Notes under the pieces: model-generated
Seen by the model: the letters and a program-made list of their open reading frames with translations, nothing else
The model's database searches: none
What the model was told of the DNA's origin: nothing
Program-made: the position numbers and the translations under genes
NCBI GenBank assembly: GCA_963522175.1
Contig: CAUQXC010000006.1
Location: 97,504-161,503 of the forward strand
DNA: 64,000 nt
From: CAKAHY01 sp963522175
Lineage (GTDB): Bacteria > Bacillota > Clostridia > Lachnospirales > Lachnospiraceae
Direction: 5' to 3'
Shown: positions 52,726 to 62,208 of the stretch, piece after piece
How positions within the stretch are numbered: the stretch's first letter is position 1
How the letters are laid out: the number at the start of each line of letters is the position of its first letter

Positions 52726-53560
52726 AAATTTCTATCTCCCTGCTTCCATGGCTTGCTTTTCTGTTCTCTTTTTTCGGTAAGGTCATATAGTCGCCGTAAA
52801 CCAAGCTCAATATATTATCATAAGCTTCCGGAACGGATAAAATTATATCCTCGAATTTTATGCCCGTCATATCGCTTACCCATTCTTTCCTAAGGCTTAC
52901 ATACAGGTAATCGGGCTGATAGTTGCTGTAATATAAACGGGTGTGCTTTCTTTTGTTAAAAAGCTTTGCCAAATCATCCTGTAGCCTGTACAGAGTCTTC
53001 ATCGGGATAAGGGCTCCTATTTTCGAGAAAATAAACACCAATACCTTATGTAGCGGTGAATATTTCTTGTAATCCAAGCTATACCTATGTCCCATAGAGA
53101 GTAAATATATGAATTTGTGAAGCCCTTTTACAAGACTCTCGCCCGCTCTCGTTTTCGGCAAGGCGTCAAGTATAAAAATATCAACCCACAAATGGTTTAA
53201 CTTACCTTCGTAAAACTTATCTTCCTTGGAAACTTCATGCCTTCTGCTTCTTTTAAGTATCACTCTGGGGGTAAAGTCATAGAAAACCTTACCCGACTTT
53301 ATGTCCTCCGGCATAAGAAGCTCCAAATCGGAGGGTAATTCCTTTTTGGCTATCTTTTTAAAGGCTTCAAAGTTGGATCTCGTCATAGCTATATCCGCAT
53401 CGTCATCCCACGGTATAAAGCCGTTATGTCTTATGGCTCCAAGTAAAGTTCCCGCATCCAGCATATATTTAAGCTTATATTTTTCACATATTCTCTCTAT
53501 TTCTTTAAGTATATAAAGGTTGGCTTTTTGAACTTCCAAAAGCCCGTATGAATTATCCAT
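52718..53560 (-). CDS. LicD-family phosphocholine/phosphosugar transferase
   Basis: 280 residues from ATG 53560 with AGGGAG upstream. The LicD motif is at the N-terminus: YMLDAGTLLGAIRHNGFIPW followed by DDDADIAM, a nucleotidyltransferase fold with metal-binding Asp residues. LicD proteins transfer phosphocholine (or another phosphopolyol) from CDP-choline onto surface polysaccharides. No licA/B/C genes are in the window. It lies between rfbH and the GT2 gene, with overlaps on both sides. Confidence 0.88.
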   Translation of the reverse strand: MDNSYGLLEVQKANLYILKEIERICEKYKLKYMLDAGTLLGAIRHNGFIPWDDDADIAMTRSNFEAFKKIAKKELPSDLELLMPEDIKSGKVFYDFTPRVILKRSRRHEVSKEDKFYEGKLNHLWVDIFILDALPKTRAGESLVKGLHKFIYLLSMGHRYSLDYKKYSPLHKVLVFIFSKIGALIPMKTLYRLQDDLAKLFNKRKHTRLYYSNYQPDYLYVSLRKEWVSDMTGIKFEDIILSVPEAYDNILSLVYGDYMTLPKKENRKASHGSREIEIYE

Positions 53561-53576
53561 AGCACTCCCTTCGGGT

Positions 53577-54923
53577 CTATGAATCAAGACCCGCAATTAT
53601 AGTTTCAGCCATATAGTCAAGCATTTCGTCCGTCATGCCCGGATACAGTCCCACCCAGAAGGTATTTTCCATTACAATATTTGTATTTTTCAAATCTCCG
53701 ACTACACGGTAAGACTTATTATCGTCCCTTATTGTATCAAAGCAAGGATGTAAGATAAGGTTTCCCGCAAAAAGCATACGTGTCTGAACATTATGCTCTT
53801 CAATGTATTTTACAAGCTTTGCTCTTTCGACACCTTCCCTGCATGTTATCAAAAAACCGAACCAACTCGGATCGGAGTTTTCATTAGGAAGAGGAAGTAT
53901 AAGCTTATCTTCTGCACACTCCAAGGCTTTCCTCAGTCTTTTGAAGTTGTACTTTCTTCTTTCCACAAAGCTCGGGAATTTTTCAAGCTGTGCACAGCCT
54001 ACAGCTGCCTGCATATCGGTTACCTTTAAATTATAACCGAAATGCGAGTATACATACTTATGGTCATAGCCGAGCGGAAGCTTTCCGTACTGTCTTGTAA
54101 ATCTGCAGCCGCAGGTATTATCTTTTCCGGAAGGACAAAAGCAGTCTCTTCCCCAGTCTCTTAAGGAACGTATTATCTTGTTCAAAAGGGAATTGTTTGT
54201 ATAAACGGCTCCTCCCTCTCCCATAGTCATGTGATGAGGCGGATAGAAGCTCGATGTACCCATGTCTCCTATGGTTCCCGTAAATTTTGTTTCTCCGTCT
54301 ATGGTGTAGGTACTTCCCAAGGCATCACAGTTATCCTCGACAAGCCATAACCCGTGTTTATCACAAAAATCCTTAACCGCCTTTAAATCAAAAGGATTTC
54401 CGAGAGTATGAGCCACCATAACGGCTTTAGTTTTCTTTGACAATGCTTTCTCAAGCATATTTACATCTATGTTGTACTGAGGGATAGTAACGTCCACAAA
54501 CACCGGAACCGCCCCGTACTGTAGCATAGGTGTCACAGTGGTGGGAAAACCGCAGGCAACGGTAATTATCTCATCCCCTCTTTTTACTCTCCTGTCCCCC
54601 AAAAGCGGAGACGTAAGCGTCATAAAAGCAAGTAAATTGGCACTTGAACCCGAATTTACTATATTTGCAAATCTGACTCCCAAAAATTTTGCGAGATTTT
54701 TCTCGAATTTATCATGGTATCTGCCGGCTGTAAGCCAGAAGTCCAAAGAACTGTCCACAAGATTAAGCATCTCGTCATGGTCATACACACGACTTGCATA
54801 GCTTATTCTGTCGCCTTTTTCATATTCTTTTTTTACATGATATCTGTCACAATATTCTTCGACAAGTGCAAGTATTTCCGCCCTTGCCTGACTCTCCTCT
54901 TTACCTTCAAATCTATTATTCAT
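53577..54923 (-). CDS. rfbH: CDP-4-keto-6-deoxyglucose 3-dehydrase
   Basis: 448 residues. PLP/PMP enzyme of the DegT/AHBA fold with SSFYPPHHMTMGEGGA: His replaces the usual Schiff-base Lys, the hallmark of the 3-dehydrase (E1). Cysteines in CFCPSGKDNTCGCRF fit its [2Fe-2S] cluster. It removes the C3 hydroxyl to give a CDP-4-keto-3,6-dideoxyhexose, together with an E3 reductase not seen here. Follows rfbG. Confidence 0.93.
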   Translation of the reverse strand: MNNRFEGKEESQARAEILALVEEYCDRYHVKKEYEKGDRISYASRVYDHDEMLNLVDSSLDFWLTAGRYHDKFEKNLAKFLGVRFANIVNSGSSANLLAFMTLTSPLLGDRRVKRGDEIITVACGFPTTVTPMLQYGAVPVFVDVTIPQYNIDVNMLEKALSKKTKAVMVAHTLGNPFDLKAVKDFCDKHGLWLVEDNCDALGSTYTIDGETKFTGTIGDMGTSSFYPPHHMTMGEGGAVYTNNSLLNKIIRSLRDWGRDCFCPSGKDNTCGCRFTRQYGKLPLGYDHKYVYSHFGYNLKVTDMQAAVGCAQLEKFPSFVERRKYNFKRLRKALECAEDKLILPLPNENSDPSWFGFLITCREGVERAKLVKYIEEHNVQTRMLFAGNLILHPCFDTIRDDNKSYRVVGDLKNTNIVMENTFWVGLYPGMTDEMLDYMAETIIAGLDS

Positions 54924-54936
54924 TATATTAGTTTAA

Positions 54937-55986
54937 TTACCTTTCAAAAAATTCTTTTATTTGAGCATCCGTCACACAGGTCATATCTTCACCGTTCATA
55001 TATGCCTTTGACCATGTAACGGTTTTTGCTACAGCTTCTTTTATATCATAAATCGGCTCCCATGCATATACTTTTTTTAATTTTGCACAATCTAATTTTA
55101 AAAAACCGGCTTCATGAGGTCCTCTCTCCTCTTTAATACTGTAGTTAAATTCGTCTCCCCAGAATTTTTTAAATAAATCAACTATTTCAAGTGTACTTAT
55201 GCAATCGCTTATGTCCGGTCCCACATTGAATGAACCGCTGTAAGAAGCACTGTCCTCATACTGCTTTTGCAAAATTGAGAGATAGACCTTCAAGGGTTCA
55301 AGAACATGTTGAAAAGGACGTACCGACTTAGGATTTCTTATGGAAACCTCCTTGCCGCAAAGAGCCGCTCTTACGCAGTCCGGAATTATTCTGTCCTTTG
55401 CAAAATCTCCTCCGCCTATAACGTTTCCCGCTCTTGCCGTACTTACGGCAATATTCCTTGCTTTAAGAAACGAACGCTTGTAGCTGTGTGTTACAAGCTC
55501 CGAACAGGATTTGGAGTTTGAATACGGGTCAAAGCCGTCCAGATAATCATCTTCCGTATAACCCTTTTCCCACTCCTTATTATCGTATACCTTATCCGTT
55601 GTTACATTCAGGAAGGATTTCACACTGTCCGAAAGTCTCACACACTCACATATATTTACCGTTCCCATTACATTGGTTTCATAAGTATATACAGGTCTGT
55701 CATAACTTTCACGCACTATAGGCTGTGCCGCTAAGTGTATCACAAGCTCCGGCTTAAATTCATCAAAAACGCTTCTAAGCTTATCCAAATCTCTTACATC
55801 ACCTACAATATGCTTTATATTGTCCTCTATATCGAGCATATCAAACAGATTGGGTTCGGTTTCGGGTGCGAGCGCATAGCCGACTATATCCGCTCCCGCA
55901 AGTATCAATATTCTGGTAAGCCATGCTCCCTTAAATCCCGTATGCCCCGTTATCAATATCTTTTTATTCTTAAAAAAATCCAACAT
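54937..55986 (-). CDS. rfbG: CDP-glucose 4,6-dehydratase
   Basis: 349 residues from ATG 55986, 5 bases after rfbF stop; an in-frame start at 56031 would overlap rfbF. Extended SDR: NAD loop ITGHTGFKGAWLTRIL, TTDKVYDN, YxxxK as YSNSK and the substrate site SVRPFQHVLEPL. It converts CDP-glucose to CDP-4-keto-6-deoxyglucose. Second enzyme of the rfbF-rfbG-rfbH set. Confidence 0.94.
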   Translation of the reverse strand: MLDFFKNKKILITGHTGFKGAWLTRILILAGADIVGYALAPETEPNLFDMLDIEDNIKHIVGDVRDLDKLRSVFDEFKPELVIHLAAQPIVRESYDRPVYTYETNVMGTVNICECVRLSDSVKSFLNVTTDKVYDNKEWEKGYTEDDYLDGFDPYSNSKSCSELVTHSYKRSFLKARNIAVSTARAGNVIGGGDFAKDRIIPDCVRAALCGKEVSIRNPKSVRPFQHVLEPLKVYLSILQKQYEDSASYSGSFNVGPDISDCISTLEIVDLFKKFWGDEFNYSIKEERGPHEAGFLKLDCAKLKKVYAWEPIYDIKEAVAKTVTWSKAYMNGEDMTCVTDAQIKEFFER

Positions 55987-55991
55987 ATTTC

Positions 55992-56765
55992 CTACTTCCA
56001 AATTTTCCAAGGTGCCTTGGTACTTTGCCACAGCTCCTCAAGTTTATTCTTTTCCCTTTGTGTATCCATGCACTGCCAGAAGCCGTTATGATAAAAGCTC
56101 ATAAGCTCTCTCCTGTCAACCAGCGCTTGTAAAGGCTCCTGCTCAAATATGGTATCGTCACCCTTAATAAAATCAAAAATTTCCGGCTTCATAACCATAA
56201 ATCCGCCGTTTATAATCGCCCCGTCGTTATCGCTTTTTTCTCTGAAGGATTTTATGCTTCCGTCCTCGCTGAGACTGATAACTCCCTTCGCCTGTCCTAT
56301 ATTAACGGTAGTAATGGTACCTATGCGACCGTGTTCCTTGTGAAACTCCAAAAGCTTTTTAAGATTCACGTCGCTTAAGCCGTCTCCGTAGGTAAGCATA
56401 AAGTCCTCATCACCGATAAAATCCTTTATTCTTTTTACTCTTCCGCCCGTCATGGTATTAAGTCCCGTATCAACAAGCGTTACCTTCCACGGCTCCGCAT
56501 AATTATTATGAACCTCCATGCTGTTATTTGCGATATCTATGGTTACATCCGAAGTATGTAAAAAATAATCAGCAAAAAACTCCTTTACTATATACTGCTT
56601 ATAGCCGAGGCAGATAATGAATTCATTAAATCCGAATTCGGAATAATATTTCATTATATGCCACAATATAGGTCTTTCACCTATTTCTATCATAGGCTTA
56701 GGTTTTAAATGACTTTCTTCCGTTATCCTCGTTCCGAGACCTCCCGCCAGTATAACAACCTTCAT
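55992..56765 (-). CDS. rfbF: Glucose-1-phosphate cytidylyltransferase
   Basis: 257 residues. VILAGGLGTRITEESHLKPK, GERPILWHIMKYYSEFGFNE and LTYGDGLSDV match RfbF. It makes CDP-glucose from glucose-1-phosphate and CTP, the first step toward CDP-3,6-dideoxyhexoses (such as abequose, tyvelose, paratose or ascarylose). Immediately precedes rfbG. Confidence 0.95.
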   Translation of the reverse strand: MKVVILAGGLGTRITEESHLKPKPMIEIGERPILWHIMKYYSEFGFNEFIICLGYKQYIVKEFFADYFLHTSDVTIDIANNSMEVHNNYAEPWKVTLVDTGLNTMTGGRVKRIKDFIGDEDFMLTYGDGLSDVNLKKLLEFHKEHGRIGTITTVNIGQAKGVISLSEDGSIKSFREKSDNDGAIINGGFMVMKPEIFDFIKGDDTIFEQEPLQALVDRRELMSFYHNGFWQCMDTQREKNKLEELWQSTKAPWKIWK

Positions 56766-56776
56766 ATTATTCCTCC

Positions 56777-58126
56777 TTACTTAAATACATTAAGCTTTCT
56801 GTCTTTTAATATTTTAAGAGCCTTTCTTGTTCTTGCTCCGTCATGATATTGAAAAACTTTCTTTAAGTCGGCATCGCTTTCTTTTTCAAAGTTCAATGCC
56901 GTCTCTCTTATTTTTATAAAATTTTCTTTTCGGTACTTTGCCACCTCAATTTCCTGATTTGTAGTAAGCAAATTTCCCGATACAAATATAAGTATAAAGC
57001 CTATTGCCGCAAAACGCATTAATTTTTTCGATTTTTCTTTTATACTCATAAAATAGGCTATACTCAAAACTATTCCAACTATACCGAGATGATACTGCAA
57101 GGCATAACGTGAGCTCATTCCGTAAGTATCCTTTAAGAATATCCATCTTGCCAAGGTTACCAGAACATGATTGAAAACCCCGTATACGAGGAGTATAAGC
57201 GGCAGCATAGTATATTTATATACTTTATATCTTACGTTTATGTAAAAAGCAAATATATATGCGATAATAACAATAAATGAAAGCATAAGTACAAGCCCCT
57301 CACCAAGCCCATGCGCTCTCATCCACTCTTCTCCGAAAATCATACTCGAAAAGGACTTTACAAAAAGGATGAGAATAACCGGAAACTTGGTTCGTAAACC
57401 CTCGGAGAAGCTCATTGTCGTAGCTCCCGCATGTTCCTCGACCGAATAAGCTCTGCTTATCATATAAAGGCAAAAAGGGATAAAAATATATAAAATCCTT
57501 TTTACATTTTTTCTCATATTACCTCTGTCAAAATCATTTAAGTATATATCGAAACAATAGAAAAGCAACATTGTAGCCGTGTATGCAACACTGTAGGGTC
57601 CGGCAACGAATATTACGGTAAATACGGGTAAAAGCCTCAGTATAAACTCATACTTTCTTCGCTTAAACTCTCTGCTTTTATCAAAAATATAAAAATGACA
57701 TACAAACAGAAGTATTGCCAAGAAATGTACCCAACCGCTTCCGTTTGTAAGCATTTCCCACTTATTGAGAGAAAATACGATAAGCATGCAAGCCAAGTAT
57801 ATCCACATTGAATATCCCTTGTCAAAAATATATTTCCCTATCACAAATGCCGTCAATGAAAGGCAAAGCGCCCCCAAAAGCATATCAAAGCTTGTCGAAT
57901 ATCTGAAAAATACAACATTTACTATTCTTTGTAGGTAATTTATAGGCATTCTGGTGAGACTGTCAAGCCCCATATAAGGCTTGATTGAAAAAACGTTTTC
58001 AAGATACGTAAGTACCAGCCTTGTATAGTCGGTATAAATGACATTTACCGTTGCCGCTCTTATATATGCGCTTAAAAACAAGAAACCGAGCAAAGGCAAA
58101 AGTAAATTCGTTATTTTTCGAAGCAT
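56777..58126 (-). CDS. Polytopic membrane protein of the polysaccharide operon
   Basis: 449 residues with about eleven helices. It begins RKITNLLLPLLGFLFLSAYI and ends in a basic soluble tail. A luminal YTDYTRLVL loop follows helix 1, as GT-C glycosyltransferases place catalytic acids there, though no clear DD/DE motif is visible. It lies 11 bases before rfbF. A GT-C transferase or a polymerase/flippase role is possible; I do not recognise the family. Confidence 0.55.
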   Translation of the reverse strand: MLRKITNLLLPLLGFLFLSAYIRAATVNVIYTDYTRLVLTYLENVFSIKPYMGLDSLTRMPINYLQRIVNVVFFRYSTSFDMLLGALCLSLTAFVIGKYIFDKGYSMWIYLACMLIVFSLNKWEMLTNGSGWVHFLAILLFVCHFYIFDKSREFKRRKYEFILRLLPVFTVIFVAGPYSVAYTATMLLFYCFDIYLNDFDRGNMRKNVKRILYIFIPFCLYMISRAYSVEEHAGATTMSFSEGLRTKFPVILILFVKSFSSMIFGEEWMRAHGLGEGLVLMLSFIVIIAYIFAFYINVRYKVYKYTMLPLILLVYGVFNHVLVTLARWIFLKDTYGMSSRYALQYHLGIVGIVLSIAYFMSIKEKSKKLMRFAAIGFILIFVSGNLLTTNQEIEVAKYRKENFIKIRETALNFEKESDADLKKVFQYHDGARTRKALKILKDRKLNVFK

Positions 58127-58147
58127 CCTTATTCTCCTATTGTAAAA

Positions 58148-59980
58148 CTATTCCACGCTTACATTAACTATAACGCTTAGTTTATCCTCTCCCCTTTGCT
58201 CAAGGGCATTCGGGAAATAGAAATTATTCTTAAAGTCAAATCTTACTATTCTGTTCGGATCGCTTTGAATCTCAACATTAGTTATGTTTTCCTTGAGATC
58301 TATATCAAGGACTCTGTCATCATAGGATATGTATACATTCTCATTATCCGTCAAATTTCCCGGGTACATAATCTCAAACCTTATTATTCCCTTATCCCCG
58401 CTCATGACCTCAATACTTGCATTCTCATCCATCCAGCCGTCGCTGTAGTAGCCGTAAACTGACCTCAGTCTTATCTCCTTAACAGCTCTGCTTACATCAA
58501 CAAACTCCTTATGTACAGAGTCCTCCTGTAGGACTATATCCCCCTCTTCCAAAACAGGCAAGTCTTTTATACTGTCAACATGCTCGACCTTCACATCCGG
58601 CATGGTTTTATCGTTTTTATACACCTTAAAAAAGGTTTCCGCCGTAAACTTGCTCATCTCAAAGCTGTTTCCTATTATGTATACCGTTTTACCGAATATG
58701 GCATCCTTGTACTTATTATAGCTTACGTCAGCCAGGGAATTATATATCTTTTGGTTCGGAAATAAATATATTTTATCATACTTACCGTGGCTGTAAAACT
58801 CAAAAGGAAGGTTTAATACAGCCCACAAAAGGATAAGTGCCGTAACCGCCATGGTACTTCCCGTTTTTCTACCTTTCAAATAAGAGCTTATCCTTCCGTG
58901 CATATAGGCAATATATATAAGCATAAACATATACGGAGCGTATACCCATCTCATTTCCACTCTTATTGTTACAGCAGAGGAAACTATGCTCGCACCTATA
59001 AAGCTTAAAAAGAAAATACTGTACAAAACATCCTTCCAAAGGCTCTTTTCTTTTTTAGCCCTTGAAACTGAAATAATCATATACAAAATAAAATAACTCA
59101 GTATCAATACCGCGCTTATCAAAATCAAAACCTTAAGTATAAGCGGCGTTTGTGCCCATGTAAGCCCGTTAAGGTGTTCCGGTCCCGCATTTATCCCGAA
59201 GATATACAGCACCTCGGATACGGAGCTTTCTATAAGACTTTTAAGAGTTAAGGTATCCGCCACATTGGTTCCGCCCGTTCCCGCCGGCAAAAGTGTCCCT
59301 ATAGTCAATCTCCTGATTACCTGTACAAAGGCAAATGAGAGAGGTCCCGATATATATGCAATTATGTTTTTACTTTTATTAATCAACAAAACGAATATGA
59401 AAATCGGTAAAAAGACCATAAATCTTTCATGCGTAAAGCAAACTAATATATAGAATACTATTGCATAGTAAAATTTCTTTATATCCTTGATTTCCAGATA
59501 CGTATATAAATTTTTAATTATATAAAAAACAAACAGCAAAGCCAAGGCTTCCATTAAGCCCAAAAGCTGAGAAATATTGTAGTAAGAAAACCTTGAAGCC
59601 AAAAACAGTATTCCGAGCGAAAAGCCGAGCAAAGCCGAGTTTGAGAGTTTCTTCACAAATACATAAATCAGACTTGCCAGAACTGCGGCAAATATAATAT
59701 TCATCGGAACTATCAAGGTAATATTATTTTTTATGATTCCAAGCTGCAGCCATGCAATAAACCAGTATACGGGTCTGAATCTTGTGGAACCCAAAGGAAA
59801 GACATACTCTCTGAAGCTCTGCTCTCCGTAGCAGGACCACATATAAAGGTCATCCATATACAAACCGCTTATTCTGATACCGTTGTTAACAAAAAATGCA
59901 AAGCCCGAAAAAAAAGCCATTATCAAAATATCTTTCAATATTTCATATCTTTCTTCCGCACTCAAATTCTTCTCAAACAT
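58148..59980 (-). CDS. Polytopic membrane protein, possible GT-C glycosyltransferase
   Basis: 610 residues: about ten helices in residues 15-400, followed by a roughly 200-residue beta-rich external domain (GNSFEMSKF ... LDIDLKENITNVEIQS). The loop after helix 1 reads YMDDLYMWSCYG with an Asp pair, and a later SRFSYYNISQLLG motif, both of the kind seen in GT-C enzymes acting on lipid-linked sugars. Similar to its two neighbours in topology, not in obvious sequence. Follows the 735-residue membrane protein by 20 bases. Confidence 0.6.
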   Translation of the reverse strand: MFEKNLSAEERYEILKDILIMAFFSGFAFFVNNGIRISGLYMDDLYMWSCYGEQSFREYVFPLGSTRFRPVYWFIAWLQLGIIKNNITLIVPMNIIFAAVLASLIYVFVKKLSNSALLGFSLGILFLASRFSYYNISQLLGLMEALALLFVFYIIKNLYTYLEIKDIKKFYYAIVFYILVCFTHERFMVFLPIFIFVLLINKSKNIIAYISGPLSFAFVQVIRRLTIGTLLPAGTGGTNVADTLTLKSLIESSVSEVLYIFGINAGPEHLNGLTWAQTPLILKVLILISAVLILSYFILYMIISVSRAKKEKSLWKDVLYSIFFLSFIGASIVSSAVTIRVEMRWVYAPYMFMLIYIAYMHGRISSYLKGRKTGSTMAVTALILLWAVLNLPFEFYSHGKYDKIYLFPNQKIYNSLADVSYNKYKDAIFGKTVYIIGNSFEMSKFTAETFFKVYKNDKTMPDVKVEHVDSIKDLPVLEEGDIVLQEDSVHKEFVDVSRAVKEIRLRSVYGYYSDGWMDENASIEVMSGDKGIIRFEIMYPGNLTDNENVYISYDDRVLDIDLKENITNVEIQSDPNRIVRFDFKNNFYFPNALEQRGEDKLSVIVNVSVE

Positions 59981-60000
59981 AAGTTCTCCTTAATTAAAAG

Positions 60001-62208
60001 CTATCTCGCATATCTGAACAAAAAAGTTCTTTCCGCATCTATTATAAGCTCCAAGCTTCCGTCTTCCATCATGTAAGCAACTATATCGGAAGCCCTTTCA
60101 TGTGTATCAAGATAGTCCTTTTCAACATAAACATAATCCGTTTCGGCATAATCTAAAAATTCTTTAAAGTTATCAAGATACTTTACCAAAACAACATTTC
60201 CACCGCTTCCCGTAATATCCGTATAGCTCTGGGTACTCACAGGGAACATCAGCGCCCTCGGTTCATAGGCTATACTTACGAGGCGGCAGCCTTTTTCATT
60301 TTTCAGGAAATCATAAATTTCCTTGTCACCCGAAGCTTCAAAATCCTCATAATTTTGAAGTCCATGCTCATAAAATCCCGGATTTCTAAAGTTTACGGGA
60401 GTATTTCCGAGTACACCCGCCCAATTTGTTACGCTCATAAACAAAAATGAGGTGAAACAGGAAAGCGTAAATATCAAAACCGCAGCCTTCTTTTTATACT
60501 CCAAAACTTCCGAAAAATTAAAAATAAAAACAATAAGAATCAAGGTATAACTTAGTATATAGTAATTTCCGTCAACCTGATACAGCTTTACCAGCGTATA
60601 AAGTCCCATAACGAAAACAAATATATTCAAAATATTTAAATAGTTAAAGGCTTCATCCCTTACCCTTCCCGCATTTTTCAGGTAGAAAAGAAGCGAGAAT
60701 ACAAACATCACAAGTATAATAACTCCGGCAAAGGCAATATATACATGCAATAAGTCCTCAGTTACGGGTGCAACGAAAAGTCCGTAAGCTCTCTTAAAAA
60801 ATACGGATAAACTCTGTTCAAAAGGTATATTATAGGTATTATTCGGAATACTTTCGATTTTATACGGATATTTTATATGCATACCCAGCCTTTCCCATAT
60901 AGTGGAAAAAATCGAAGCATAGGGATGTCCAGTCAAAAAATAAGTTCTCAGATTTACCGAAACGAGACAAATAAAGCTTATAATCAATAATCCGATATTT
61001 TCTTTTTTCAGGAAGATACCGTAATCCTTCTTTCGTCTGATAAAACAGAATATCAAAATACTTATAAATAAAAGTCCCGAAAAAATAATGCTTGTAGGCT
61101 TAAAATTAAGGCTTAATATCAGAGCAAGCACAGCCGTAAGAAGGTAGGAGCCGAACATAGGGCTGTTCGGATTTTCTATATATATCATAAAGCTGAGGAG
61201 GGCAATAAGCTGAAAAAACAGAGTGATTATATCCGTTTTTGCAGAAATGCCCATATTCATAAGCGAGGGAACAAAGCATAATATATTGACCCCGAGTAAA
61301 GCCGTATACGAAGATCCCTTAAGCTTCAATACCGCATACACCGCAAATAATACGGCAACAAGCATCACAAAGGAAAATGCCTGAATAAAGCTGTATGAGC
61401 CGAAAATATTAAGAGGCAAAGTAAGGATCTCCAAGCCCTTTGGGTAATTGTACACCGAATTTACCAAGCCCAAATTTTCATAAATACCCTTAGTATAGTT
61501 CAATATATAAGGACTTCTTAAAGCATACCTCAAAGAATCATAATCCGTGCTGATATTGAGTCTCGAAGCCTGAAACAACAAAGCAAAAAGTATATTTACA
61601 AAGAAAAAGCTCTTAAGCCTTCCGCTACCTTTTTCCTCTTCCTTATATTCGTAAAAATAAACCGGCAAAAGCTTTGCTATGTAAAAATAAAGATATAAAA
61701 GCAGACTTACCGAAGAAAAGCATGCGGTAAATATCAATATAAGTTTCATACTTGCAAGCTGCAGAATGGATAAGGCACATACCGCCACTATGTAAATTAC
61801 ACTTCCGAGCATAAAGGAATGAGCGTACCTTATTATTCCGTCATTATATGTTATATTCATCTTTCTTCTGTATGGCAAAAGAAAAATTTCTCCTGCCGCC
61901 GTCAAGAATGCGACATAAAGAATTACAAGTATTAAAGCCGTACTTATACTGTGTATATACAAAAATGCAAGACTTATAAAGCTGTATGCATATATTTTTA
62001 TTTTCAGGTTCTTTATGCCTATAAACGCAAGTAAAAGAATGTATAACAGCCCCGATTCAAACAACATGGCACGCGTTTTTTCATAGTTCAAATCTCTGAT
62101 AAAAAAAGTGTTTTTTGAAATATCAAAAATACTTAGAGCCGTCATAAAGAAAAGTACCGAAGCGAATATCGCCAATATTAAAATTTTGTTTTTATTATTT
62201 GTATGCAC
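60001..62208 (-). CDS. Large polytopic membrane protein, possible GT-C glycosyltransferase
   Basis: 735 residues, about thirteen helices (LILAIFASVLFFMTALSIF first), then a C-terminal soluble domain of about 120 residues (YEDFEASGDKEIYDFLKNEK onward). The luminal STDYDSLRYALRSPYIL segment contains an acidic pair near the expected GT-C active loop. Start ATG 62208 overlaps the GT2 gene by 14 bases. Function is inferred from position only. Confidence 0.55.
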   Translation of the reverse strand: MHTNNKNKILILAIFASVLFFMTALSIFDISKNTFFIRDLNYEKTRAMLFESGLLYILLLAFIGIKNLKIKIYAYSFISLAFLYIHSISTALILVILYVAFLTAAGEIFLLPYRRKMNITYNDGIIRYAHSFMLGSVIYIVAVCALSILQLASMKLILIFTACFSSVSLLLYLYFYIAKLLPVYFYEYKEEEKGSGRLKSFFFVNILFALLFQASRLNISTDYDSLRYALRSPYILNYTKGIYENLGLVNSVYNYPKGLEILTLPLNIFGSYSFIQAFSFVMLVAVLFAVYAVLKLKGSSYTALLGVNILCFVPSLMNMGISAKTDIITLFFQLIALLSFMIYIENPNSPMFGSYLLTAVLALILSLNFKPTSIIFSGLLFISILIFCFIRRKKDYGIFLKKENIGLLIISFICLVSVNLRTYFLTGHPYASIFSTIWERLGMHIKYPYKIESIPNNTYNIPFEQSLSVFFKRAYGLFVAPVTEDLLHVYIAFAGVIILVMFVFSLLFYLKNAGRVRDEAFNYLNILNIFVFVMGLYTLVKLYQVDGNYYILSYTLILIVFIFNFSEVLEYKKKAAVLIFTLSCFTSFLFMSVTNWAGVLGNTPVNFRNPGFYEHGLQNYEDFEASGDKEIYDFLKNEKGCRLVSIAYEPRALMFPVSTQSYTDITGSGGNVVLVKYLDNFKEFLDYAETDYVYVEKDYLDTHERASDIVAYMMEDGSLELIIDAERTFLFRYAR

